A stretch of 64,000 nt of DNA, from NCBI GenBank assembly GCA_030374805.1, contig JARGSG010000028.1, forward strand, positions 682,001-746,000, given 5' to 3'. This document shows positions 53,600 through 62,941 of this stretch, piece after piece. Origin of the DNA: Gracilaria gracilis (lineage: Eukaryota > Rhodophyta > Florideophyceae > Gracilariales > Gracilariaceae). The notes beneath the pieces were generated by a model. The model was not told the origin of the DNA. It did not search any database and saw only the letters and a program-made list of their open reading frames with translations. A program made the position numbers and the translations under genes. Each line of letters begins with the position of its first letter. Position 1 is the first letter of the stretch.

Positions 53600-54021
53600 C
53601 TCAGACTAGGAACCCAAGCAACGTGCACCTGATTACGTTCCGCTATATCGCACATAATCTGTTACAGTTGTTGTACATAATAAGATTGATTGCGTACAGG
53701 AGAATGCATATTTTCCAATACAATCTGCGGGTCACTCACAAACCTGATCGTACCACTCCAACCTGCTTGGATTCTTTCCAGTACATGACGCTCCGCGTGT
53801 TTTAATGCGATTGCTTCAGCGATAAACGAGGATACTCCAATTCGTGCCGGATGTATTCCGGTCATCGGAACGGTCGCATTGTTCCACCAAACTGCATAAG
53901 CACTTCCTCCATCACCATTTAGCTTCAAGGTTTTAATTCGTAAAACATCTTTATCCTCATCTTCTATCTCACTGGTCCCACGAAATTTGAAAGCAAGTTT
54001 CTTCTTATCATCGTAGTTGAT
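53600..54021 (-). pseudogene. RNase H-domain remnant, upstream fragment (non-LTR retrotransposon type)
   Basis: The minus-strand frame reads VLRIKTLKLNGDGGSAYAV, then GVSSFIAEAIALKHAERHVL, then TIRFVSDPQIVLENM and, after an in-frame TAA, VHVAWVPSLSR. These match the four blocks of type I RNase H in LINE-like elements or RVT_3 proteins (DGS...G..., AE..AL, SD.Q.VL, V.W.P). It is interrupted at WVPSLSR by Copia D and continues at 27545. The frame upstream (right) of 54021 is lost, so the RT part is not seen. A cellular RNase H-like gene is less likely given the stop codon. Confidence 0.65.
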
Positions 54022-55116
54022 CGTTATCCCCGGCAGTCTTCACCTGACCTTCGTGGCGAGGAGAGGCGGGCGTCGGCGATGACGTCGAGTGAACAGCGTA
54101 GGACGCTTGTCTCGGCCCGCATTTCCGCCACACGAGCCCGTCCACTCTGCACGCTAGGCACCAACGTTACTGTGATTGAGCACGGGGGCTATGCCTATAA
54201 GTGGTGGGATTCTTCGTCGTTAAATGCGATAACCTTACGCGGCGATCTCTAGAAGCTGAACGAAGAGGTCCAATGAAGAACAAGGAGACAATCGTCGCCC
54301 ACGAAACGCTTCTATAGTTGAAAACACGTTAGGGACCTAATAATTTCTTTGTACCATATTAGCTCCCTGAGTGTAGCCCACACACGGCCACTGGTTTGTG
54401 GTTTGTGGCTACGGTATAGAGGTAAGTGTGATAGGTTGTGGGGCTTCTTAGCATACTCCCACTTACGAGAAAATTAACGTACGCGTTTATAAAGAGAAGA
54501 AGAACAGAGCATAGAACTTGGTCCTTTGGCTTCGGTTCTGCGCCTCTGCACAGATGTGCAGGACGATATGGAGCTTTGCCGTTGCAGTGGACGCGTCAGT
54601 GTTTGAACTTTTCACAGGTTTGTGGGCAAGGCCTACGGTGACAGACCAGTCTTCTTCGCGGTCGTCCTGGTGGGGCTTCCTGGCGACAGGTGGCGGGTCA
54701 AAAGGGGAGATACGCGCCAAAGAAAACGCATAAATTGGCATTGCTGGGTAGATAATTCTGATTGCTCATATGATTCAAACCAACCAACCCTCTGTCAACT
54801 TCTGAATAATCATGTGGACGAAGAGCGCACACAACAGACAACCGACGGATAGATAAGGGTTGCGCACGTGTGGTGTGCGCAGCCCTACCCTTGTATTTTG
54901 GGAACACGCCTGTTAGGCTTGTTGTCCTCACCGACTCGTCACAAAACTACAAGACGACGTCGAGCCCGATGAATTTAGGGTTGGCGATGCAATACATGCT
55001 TAATTTCCGAACCCGGTCGATCACGTTCTATCCACACGGAAGCTTGTCACACCCGAAACTTTATTCTACACACTCGTACTCGGAGTCATCTTGTCCTTGC
55101 TCAGAACGTTTGCAGA
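54022..55116. other. Intergenic, no gene recognised
   Basis: Short frames only. 54856-54884 can form a hairpin with 11-bp arms (GGGTTGCGCAC / GTGCGCAGCCC, one G-T pair). Confidence 0.5.
54856..54884. repeat. 11-bp-arm inverted repeat
   Basis: GGGTTGCGCAC, a 7-base loop GTGTGGT, then GTGCGCAGCCC; one wobble pair. Confidence 0.6.
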
Positions 55117-57417
55117 ATGGGATTCTGCGACATTGGCGGTGATAACACTGCATTTATAATCGCAACGTACTTGGTTGCACTGCTCCCGTGGTCCGTGATA
55201 TCGTTTTGGGACCCGATCAATCGAAATTGGAGACCCTACTGGAAAACATGGTTATCATCTTGGCTATATCTCTTGGCATCCATACTGCCTTACCCTCTCC
55301 TCATTCTCTATGCTGTTTTACAGGGTTGCTCAAAAGAGCCTGATATAAAGGAGCTTCTGACAGCTGTTATCACCATGTTTGCTTCACTTTGGAATATTCG
55401 TCGAGCACTGCGCGGCTTAGCAGCTCTGCGGGATATTCGACTTGTATGGGAGCAGGCCAATATACGGGAATTTGAGTTATGCTTTGATGACTGGATTGTT
55501 CCTGAACCAAAAAGATGTACGATACCCAACGCGTGTCTCCCTAAACTTGATGTCGTCGATATCCTTGTTAACCACAGCCTTATCGACAACGACTGGCCTG
55601 GGGAAGCACCACAAACTGAATATCGAATAAACCCGTTGAGAAGATCTAAAAGTATGACAAAAACAAATTACTTCCCAGATGTGCGAGCTGTTGATTCAGA
55701 TCTGCTCCAAAAGCAGTGCATTCTTATATTATGGTGTTTATGGATGTCACATGGAAAAGACGAACGCTATGATGAAGACACACTGCAAGTGAACGAATCT
55801 GGTTCAATCCAACGAAAAATGGTAAAATGCTTGCTCGAGAAGTTTTGTAGCCCGTCAAAGTCGAACATATCCCAAACATCGATGTGCGTTGTATGCAAAG
55901 ATGTTCCAGGGAAGCTTATAATTGCCAAGACTTGTACATGGTGTAGACTGCGTCCTCTTATAACAAGAGCGGTAGGCGTACACAAGTCGACAGGGGACTC
56001 AGCAGCGCTTGTTGAGTTCGAGCTGGTTCAGCAGCTTTCGAATCTTCCGTCAAAGGTTCGGGGTGCTTTGAGACCAGTAGATGCTGGTAGAATACTACAC
56101 CTTTACGATCGTCACTATGAATTAGAAGAAAAGAATCGTACAGCCGCTAATCGTGAAGGAGTCTTCGTAGAATTCTTGTGTCCAGCGTCGACGATGGGGC
56201 TCGTTCTTGGACTTTCGAAAAAATACGATGACACTCTTAGGAAGTGGTTGCGATCAGCTGAAAACGAAGAAAATCTTATTCTAACCACTGACAGTATCAA
56301 TGAGAAATATCTTGCATTTGTTGTCCTTCTCGCCGTCCAGGGAGAACTGAAGAAAGACATAGGTCATGGCCCTGACGGCGAATGGCCTCGTGAAAGACAT
56401 CTGCAACAGTTAGGCCGAATCGTACGGAGCTGTAAAGTTCTTCTACATTCAGGGCCTGAAGCTAAACCATTGGATGTAGTTCTTGAGGGTAATGAAGAGA
56501 AATGGAATAGTCTGATAAGCAGCGTCATTGGAGCGGACTGGACAGAAGATTCTAAGGCCAGGATGTGGAACGATGCAGTAATATCGGAGTTGCAACTTCT
56601 CTCCCGGATGTTTGCTACCCCATTACCAATTGAGAACGCAGACCGGTATGTGTTTTCTCCATCTTGTGTGAGTTTTCGTTTTGGAGTCATCGGAAATGAC
56701 ACAGTTAGTTTCTCTGACGGTGCTTATCAGTCCGTACGAGCAGCAAAAACCATCAGAACGAACGCAAACTCCTGGGACAAAAAGCATGATGAAAGAAATA
56801 TTTTGTGGCGTTCCCGATCAGTTTCTTTAAGGGAAGGGGCTATTTCTCTGGAGGCAAGATTTCAAGACCTTTCTGCGGGTCGCTTCTGGAAAGCAGGGCT
56901 TTGCTTTCGATTTAAGTCATGGACAAACCAAAAGTGGCCAAGAACACCAAATGATGGCATTGATTTTGTCATTTCCGTCTATGATGATGACCTGCAGTCT
57001 CCTACGTTTAGAACAGAAGTACTGAACCTGTTTCACTTCGCGTACTTTACGAATGCAAAACCTTGGACGGGAAAGAAGAAGTACAGGTTCCCTTTTGAAA
57101 TTAGGCACATGCTCCAGGATAAAGATGTGGTTTGGAATATGACAAATGCACCAGCAGCCGCAGAAACCCATTCTTCATGGCGCATATTTGAGTGCTCAAA
57201 CATTCCGACATCAGGGGAACGAAGCGAGATAAAACTGTCTTTGGAAAGCAAACTTCGCAACGATACTGCCTCTTTTCCAGATGAACTTGAATTAGGTTCA
57301 TTCTATGTAGCCCCAACATCTGCACAGAGCCTGGAAACGCAAATTTCTTACACAACAGGACAAGATTTGTGTCACACTATCAGTGCCATCAGAAAGGAGA
57401 CTGTGAATCAAGTTTGA
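55117..57417 (+). CDS. Large membrane-anchored protein of unknown function
   Basis: 766 aa from ATG 55117 (in GCAGAATGG) to TGA 57415-57417, with no intron sign. The N-terminus has two clear membrane helices (about 13-30 and 45-67) and perhaps a third (79-91). The remaining 650 residues look soluble. A CX2C...CX2C pair (C257, C260, C273, C276: CVVC and CTWC) could bind zinc. The middle is helical (WPRERHLQQLGRIVRSCKVL) and the C-terminal 230 residues look beta-rich with aromatic residues. I recognise no family. It may be a lineage-specific membrane protein; topology and role are open. Confidence 0.75.
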   Translation: MGFCDIGGDNTAFIIATYLVALLPWSVISFWDPINRNWRPYWKTWLSSWLYLLASILPYPLLILYAVLQGCSKEPDIKELLTAVITMFASLWNIRRALRGLAALRDIRLVWEQANIREFELCFDDWIVPEPKRCTIPNACLPKLDVVDILVNHSLIDNDWPGEAPQTEYRINPLRRSKSMTKTNYFPDVRAVDSDLLQKQCILILWCLWMSHGKDERYDEDTLQVNESGSIQRKMVKCLLEKFCSPSKSNISQTSMCVVCKDVPGKLIIAKTCTWCRLRPLITRAVGVHKSTGDSAALVEFELVQQLSNLPSKVRGALRPVDAGRILHLYDRHYELEEKNRTAANREGVFVEFLCPASTMGLVLGLSKKYDDTLRKWLRSAENEENLILTTDSINEKYLAFVVLLAVQGELKKDIGHGPDGEWPRERHLQQLGRIVRSCKVLLHSGPEAKPLDVVLEGNEEKWNSLISSVIGADWTEDSKARMWNDAVISELQLLSRMFATPLPIENADRYVFSPSCVSFRFGVIGNDTVSFSDGAYQSVRAAKTIRTNANSWDKKHDERNILWRSRSVSLREGAISLEARFQDLSAGRFWKAGLCFRFKSWTNQKWPRTPNDGIDFVISVYDDDLQSPTFRTEVLNLFHFAYFTNAKPWTGKKKYRFPFEIRHMLQDKDVVWNMTNAPAAAETHSSWRIFECSNIPTSGERSEIKLSLESKLRNDTASFPDELELGSFYVAPTSAQSLETQISYTTGQDLCHTISAIRKETVNQV

Positions 57418-58754
57418 AAATTTTGAGAGCTAACTGTATTCCTTGTTCATGGGAATCGTTAATCTTTGCCCAGGAAACAAGGGCGTTCGCAACCATCAAA
57501 TGTTACTGAGGTAATCCTCAAGGATGACTATTGTTGGTTCATGTTGTGATTAAACTTGAACTACATCAGTTTGATTCACAGGGTTTCGCGCTTCCTTCGT
57601 TGAGTTCGTCACCACTTGCCCGTTCAAACAATTAATGTATTACTTCATACCATTCCTCACCAAAACAATTTCATCTGGTTTCTTAGAAGCTGTTCCGGTG
57701 ATTGCCTTCCTCGACAGATGTGGGTGAGCGCCAAATCAAAGAGAAGAGTTAGACAACGACACTGGCACGTTTTCTCGACTTCTGCTTCCCTGCGTTGTGA
57801 TATGTATCATGAGAAAGCAGGCGTCCGACCAAGTTACCAGTTGCTCGACATGTGACCCCCCCGCATTTAACGGTTCCACCACGTTCAGCACCTGCGTCCG
57901 TCGTAGATAACTTGCGGCGGATGGGCGTGCGCAACTACGTATCAGAGAAACAATGGGACTCTTCGAATTGTTGGCATCGGTTGATTGGTATTGCTGTGGG
58001 CGTGTTGGAGAGGGTAGGCGAGTTTGATCCGGGGAGTGGTAGAGAGTATCAAAAAGGAGAACGTGTTTCATGAGACAGTATGACTGCACATACGGAACTG
58101 GAAAAGAGAGGGTGGTGGATACAAGCCTGGTTAGTTTCGGCTGGACCAATTGCACCATATTGTGGTTGCGGAAGAAGTATCCGGAAATCCTTGAAGACTA
58201 ACATGCCCAGGATGCTACTAAGATTACAATCATGCGTGAATCATGAATCTGTCATAGATTTGCAGAAGTAGTACTATCGCACAAGAGCAGACATACTTGC
58301 CTTTTGACTCGGTTATTCTGAACCTGCTCTCGTAAGTAGTGAACTTTGTTCTGCAGCAGTCCTGCTCATCAATGTTGATTGAAATCACAAGTTGCGGTCA
58401 TCTTCTCATTGCGTGTGAATAGGTAGAGCGCGGAATTCTAGCACTCCGAAGGCTAAAGGCAGTGGTTTCGCTCGAGGTCCCCAATGTACGTTTCTCTGAG
58501 CGTTCGCACACCGCCAACAGTTTTTTTCTTCCTCGTTACGCGGCTGGTTGCAAGGGTATGATGCGTGAGCGGAAAGGTTGAGACGATATGCTGGTGTCAA
58601 GCGGGGGTGGCACACCCTGGCGTGCCACAGTGGGTTTGTAACGGCAATGCATGCCAATAACGTGCCTGAGTATATGATCAATTCATAACCTCTTCGGTAG
58701 AGGACGAATTTGCCTGTTCTTGAACACGGCAGCCAAAAGCCTCAACACTCATGT
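57418..58754. other. Intergenic, no gene recognised
   Basis: Only short frames without motifs on either strand. Confidence 0.5.
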
Positions 58755-58952
58755 ATGATCATCGTCATCATGATCATGTTGATAGCTGCACTTCATAGCA
58801 TATTTTTTGCTATGACCACTCCTGCGTTTGCAAGCACTTCACATTCCTTTAGCAGTAATGAGTCGTCCAAGAGCTTTCGTGGCGTTGGTTACCGAATATA
58901 TGAACAGGTTTCAATGCTGATGAACTTTCCACCCCTGAAGTCACACGATTGA
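58755..58952 (+). CDS. Possible small secreted protein (65 aa)
   Basis: An ATG opens MIIVIMIMLIAALHSIFFA, a strong hydrophobic leader ending near PAFAS, followed by a short Ser-rich tail (SHSFSSNESSKSF). It could be a small secreted peptide. No TATA box, homologue or Cys pattern supports it, so it may be a chance frame. Confidence 0.25.
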   Translation: MIIVIMIMLIAALHSIFFAMTTPAFASTSHSFSSNESSKSFRGVGYRIYEQVSMLMNFPPLKSHD

Positions 58953-59059
58953 GAGTACAGAAAATGAGCTAAGGGAATATAGCTCTTCACAATCCCAGAC
59001 CAGACTCGGAACAGTGATTGATTACTTGCTTCGGACCAATGCCTAGTTGTCTTCCAACA

Positions 59060-59184
59060 ATTGAGGCCATGCGTTTAGGGAATTTAGGCAGTACAGCTGA
59101 GGATCCATCTTTGTCGCGGACAATTACCTGCCGATTGGCACGTTGTGCTAAGAAGATGGTCTTCTGAACACCTCCTGTTGACAA
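59060..59184 (-). pseudogene. Decayed duplicate of the NB-ARC/WD40 C-terminal tail
   Basis: 59089-59142 is about 83% identical to 59284-59337, the segment encoding CNRQMIVPDKDGSPAVL near the end of the neighbouring gene; here it reads ANRQVIVRDKDGSSAVL. The frame around it is short and leads nowhere, so it looks like the leftover of a tandem duplication. Confidence 0.65.
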
Positions 59185-59196
59185 GTGAAACCCGAT

Positions 59197-62100
59197 TCAC
59201 AATATTACCTTGAATGAATGCATGTTCTTTGCCCCGTAACAGTCACCGTCCGTCACGTTCAAAATATCGTCTTCCGAGGTAGCCAGCACAGCTGGGGATC
59301 CATCCTTGTCGGGGACAATCATCTGCCGATTGCAACGAGTCCACATCAGTTCCGACGATGACGACGACCAGGAGAGAGCGAGAGCTTCGACGGTGATCTG
59401 CCAAGAATCATCATCAGACGTAAGCACACACTCTCCACTTCGCATGTCCCACACCCTTCCCAATCCTTTACCTTCCGATACAATTCGTGAACACCGCGAA
59501 TCCACTCCAACGCGTTCCACCATCGAGTCGTGCAGGAGCGGAGCCCGGACAAGTTGACAGAAGTGTGCGTCCCACACTCGCACAGTACCGTCCGTCGATC
59601 CAGAAACAATATGACCTCCATCCGCGCTCATTGCAACGCATTTCACTGTGCCAGTGTGACCGCAGAGAGGCTCACTCATTGCCCCTCCACTCTCCGTGTT
59701 CCACACTCGCACAGTACCGTCCGTCGATCCAGAAACAATATGACGTCCATCCGCGCTCATTGCAACGCATTTCAATGTGCCAGTGTGACCGCGGAGAGGC
59801 TCACTCATTGCCTCTCCACTCTCCGTGTTCCACACTCGCACAGTATTGTCCGTCGATCCCGAAACAATATGACCTCCATCCGCGCTCATTGCAACGCATT
59901 TCACCGTGCCAGTGTGACCGCGGAAAGGCTCACTCATTGCCTCTCCACTCTCCGTGTTCCACATTCGTACAGTCCCGTCCGCCGATCCCGTAACGGTATG
60001 ACCTCCATCCGCGCTCGTTGCAACGCATTCCACAGTGTCAATATGACCGCGGAGAAGCTCACCCATTGTCTCTCCACTCTCCGTGTTCCACACTCGCATC
60101 GTGGGTTCATCCATCCCCGGCGCAATACAAGTGCCATCTGCGCTCTCTGCGACGTATGGCACTGCGTCAGTGTGACTGCGGGGAATTATATTCACTGGAT
60201 TCCCACTCACCGCGTCCCACACTCGCACCCTATTGTCATACGAACTCGACACGATCATTTGCCCATCCTCGCTCACTGAAACGCTCTTAACTCCATCAGT
60301 GTGACCGCAGAGAGGCGCACCGACTGCGTTTCCACTCTCCATGTCCCACACTCGTACCGTACGGTCGATCGATCCCGACACAACACGACGCCCATCCGCG
60401 CTTAGTGCTACGCATATCACTCCACCAACATGGCCTTGGAGAGGCTCCCAAACTTGCTTCCCACTCCATGCGTCCCACGCTCGCAACCCCCCGTCCGCCG
60501 ATCCCGACACAATTAGACGGCCATCCGCGCTCAGTGTCACGCAAATCACTGCACCAACATGACCTCGGAGTGGCTGGCAAACTTCCGCCCCACTCCGTGC
60601 GTCGCACACTCGTAGAGTGCCGTCTGCCGATACTGACACAATACGACTACCATCCGCACTAGCTGCAACGCAAATCACTGCGTCACTGTGACCGCGGAAA
60701 GGCTGACCCACTGCCTCTCCACTTCGTGCGTCCCATACTCGCAATGTATCGTCCCGCGACCCAGTTACAATACGAGTGCCATCCGCACTTACTGCAACGC
60801 AACTCACCGCCTCAGTGTGACCATCGTCAGGCGAATTTTCGTTCTCTGCTCTTTCGCAGTTCAAAACTCCAAAACACAAAAATGGCATTCGATCCCACCA
60901 GAATTTGTGCTTCACCTTTAGGTCTATCTTTTCACCTTTGCACTCCATAACTTCCTTCATCTCCCCCGTTTCCCCGTTCCACAAGATTATCTTCCCATCT
61001 CCGTGACCGCTCACAACACTGTTGTGGTCACGCAAGAATGCCGCGTATCTCATTCCCTCTACCAACAACCCCTGGACTTGAGCACGTTCTACAGCGAAGT
61101 CGAGTGATTCATAGGATCCATTTGTAAAGTTACACCGTGCAACACCCATTTTGTTACTTTCAGAATTCTTCCAAACAAACCATACTTCTTCTCGTTCAAG
61201 GCATGTACAAAGTACTTCACTGTCGCTGCGTACAATTCCAAGCGCATGTTGGCTTGCCTGTTGCAGTAATCCGGCTGCCGACGCTTTAACCCATGGTCGA
61301 GGCGCGCAGCGCTCTATTTTCTCCACGAATTCTTTCGTCCTCTCGCTTTGCGTCGCATGCCATAACAACCGCGCATACAGCTGAAACCACACTTCTCGAG
61401 GATTCTTAGCCACAAATGTGCGACTCAGCTCCACCGCTCTCGAAATCATTTCCAAGTGCTCCTTGTGATCCAAATCAGACGACCCATTTCCGACAGCTAA
61501 CTTTCCCTCTTTGACGTCCCGTTCTACGTTGTCGACGCCTCCATTTAGCAAACGATTCACGATCCATTGTGGTTGTGACAATAGCCAAAGTAAGTCATCT
61601 TTGCATCCCGCACATCGGAGAATTCTACATACATTGTTGTGTATGTAACCATCATCCTTAGTCCTCCACCAAGCAATCCTAAAGTTCTTGGGAACAAACT
61701 CATGGTTGTCTATTTCTCCATTTGAGGACAAACTCTTATTTCGCCCAGATCGAACGTAGTTCTCAATCAGGGTTCGAAAGAAGCCTTGCGCTTCATATCT
61801 TTCCGATGCACTGTAGACGGCAAAATCCAAGATCAGATTGTGTACCTTAAAAGTAATTTGCTCACCGTAAGCTCTCTCCAACAAAGACACGTCGTAGAAC
61901 TCTTTCGCAGCCCTTTCAGTTTCTTCTAAACTTTCCATGTTCCAAAGCTTCTGCAGCAATCCAAGCGGAGCGCATTGTTGTTTTAAAAGAACAGACAGTG
62001 CTCGAAACAGTTTCCCATATTCTCCACTCTCATACTTCATCTCAAGAGATTGAAGGGAAACATCCACCATCCTACTCAGGTTAAAGTCATATGTGGAAGA

Positions 62101-62907
62101 CTCCAGTAGATTCCTCTGATTCGCATGGTGCATCAACATCCCGCAAGCTGACTCCCCAAATGTCTCTACCCCTCCGAACTCGATCACTCTGACAGCGCGA
62201 TCCAGAAAACGTTTATCTCTGGTATTAAAGACCACTCGACTGCTTTCGTTCATCATTGATCCGATCACGCCGAAGACATTGGAATCTATACCGTTCACCG
62301 TCCAGATGTCATCCACAAGAAACAGACAACTCTTAGCATGGAACCAATCAGAAGCCTTCTCTGATGCTTCTTGTAGTGTTTTGGTGCTCCTTATATCGTC
62401 TGCCAACCTTTTACCTCCCGTTCTCTCAACAATACTACCCACTTGCCACACAATGTCTGCCGGTGTGGAGTTCATTCCAAGCTGAATGTACAGAATACCA
62501 TCCGGGAATCTCTGTCTGATGTCTTTGACTTCTGAAAGTCCTCGTAACGCGCACGTCTTTCCAACTCCACCTCTCCCTGTCGCAACAACAGAAACTGGGT
62601 GGCGTTTGTAACGTTCCAAAACTGCGGCTTTCAGTTTCCCTTCAGCTGTGGAGGTTGAGTTGTAATCCAATGTGAGTCTAGGAGGGTTCGGTGGAACCGT
62701 ATTTGTCGGAGTATACACTTGCATCGGAGGTAGTATGCCCAAAAAAATGTCCAAATCGTTCTCGCACTTGTCCAAGACGTGCTTAATCGCAGTGACGCGG
62801 CTTACGGCGTTGGCCTCACCTATTTGCTTTCCTAGCAAGACGAAATCGTGTTGTAACGTCGCTTCAGACAGGCGTAAGGAAGGTGCAGTAGTTCTCAACA
62901 CGCACAC
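59197..62907 (-). CDS. STAND NTPase: NB-ARC plus WD40 repeats
   Basis: The frame spans 1,236 codons from a GTG at 62907; the first ATG is at 62724 (codon 62), but sequence before it looks coding, so the true start may be in an upstream exon or lie further up. Counting from 62907: Walker A GRGGVGKT (111-118), Walker B LFLVDDIW (195-202), RNBS-B-like VVFNTRDKR (225-233), and a VHNLILDFA block (MHD-like) before an alpha-helical region. WD40 repeats start near 697: ten recognisable units (GH...VSGS.D.T.RVWD) and a degenerate eleventh near HDSMVERVG, then a 60-residue tail. This is the architecture of signal-transducing ATPases used as intracellular receptors in plants, fungi (HET-E type) and algae. 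WD units 7-10 are near-identical at DNA level. It is probably an innate-immunity or self/non-self sensor; the ligand is unknown. Confidence 0.85.
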   Translation of the reverse strand: MCVLRTTAPSLRLSEATLQHDFVLLGKQIGEANAVSRVTAIKHVLDKCENDLDIFLGILPPMQVYTPTNTVPPNPPRLTLDYNSTSTAEGKLKAAVLERYKRHPVSVVATGRGGVGKTCALRGLSEVKDIRQRFPDGILYIQLGMNSTPADIVWQVGSIVERTGGKRLADDIRSTKTLQEASEKASDWFHAKSCLFLVDDIWTVNGIDSNVFGVIGSMMNESSRVVFNTRDKRFLDRAVRVIEFGGVETFGESACGMLMHHANQRNLLESSTYDFNLSRMVDVSLQSLEMKYESGEYGKLFRALSVLLKQQCAPLGLLQKLWNMESLEETERAAKEFYDVSLLERAYGEQITFKVHNLILDFAVYSASERYEAQGFFRTLIENYVRSGRNKSLSSNGEIDNHEFVPKNFRIAWWRTKDDGYIHNNVCRILRCAGCKDDLLWLLSQPQWIVNRLLNGGVDNVERDVKEGKLAVGNGSSDLDHKEHLEMISRAVELSRTFVAKNPREVWFQLYARLLWHATQSERTKEFVEKIERCAPRPWVKASAAGLLQQASQHALGIVRSDSEVLCTCLEREEVWFVWKNSESNKMGVARCNFTNGSYESLDFAVERAQVQGLLVEGMRYAAFLRDHNSVVSGHGDGKIILWNGETGEMKEVMECKGEKIDLKVKHKFWWDRMPFLCFGVLNCERAENENSPDDGHTEAVSCVAVSADGTRIVTGSRDDTLRVWDARSGEAVGQPFRGHSDAVICVAASADGSRIVSVSADGTLRVCDARSGAEVCQPLRGHVGAVICVTLSADGRLIVSGSADGGLRAWDAWSGKQVWEPLQGHVGGVICVALSADGRRVVSGSIDRTVRVWDMESGNAVGAPLCGHTDGVKSVSVSEDGQMIVSSSYDNRVRVWDAVSGNPVNIIPRSHTDAVPYVAESADGTCIAPGMDEPTMRVWNTESGETMGELLRGHIDTVECVATSADGGHTVTGSADGTVRMWNTESGEAMSEPFRGHTGTVKCVAMSADGGHIVSGSTDNTVRVWNTESGEAMSEPLRGHTGTLKCVAMSADGRHIVSGSTDGTVRVWNTESGGAMSEPLCGHTGTVKCVAMSADGGHIVSGSTDGTVRVWDAHFCQLVRAPLLHDSMVERVGVDSRCSRIVSEGKGLGRVWDMRSGECVLTSDDDSWQITVEALALSWSSSSSELMWTRCNRQMIVPDKDGSPAVLATSEDDILNVTDGDCYGAKNMHSFKVIL
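59560..60080 (-). repeat. Near-identical 129-bp tandem repeats (WD40 units)
   Basis: The word TTGCAACGCA with its surroundings recurs at 59631, 59760, 59889 and 60018, exactly 129 bp (43 codons) apart. The units differ by a few bases each, while units further upstream in the gene are more diverged. Confidence 0.9.
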
Positions 62908-62941
62908 GGTGAGAAACAGAGCACACGGTGAGAAACAGAGC
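62904..62941. repeat. 19-bp tandem duplication at the 5' edge of the NB-ARC frame
   Basis: ACACGGTGAGAAACAGAGC occurs twice in a row (62904-62922, 62923-62941). On the gene strand it gives a pyrimidine-rich CTCTGTTTCTCACC twice, which could affect the start or a splice acceptor. Confidence 0.8.

Noticed and set aside
59487..60279. Long plus-strand frames with repeated motifs (HSTVRRSRNNMTSI type)
   Set aside because: They are the antisense reading of the 129-bp WD40 repeats of the minus-strand NB-ARC gene.
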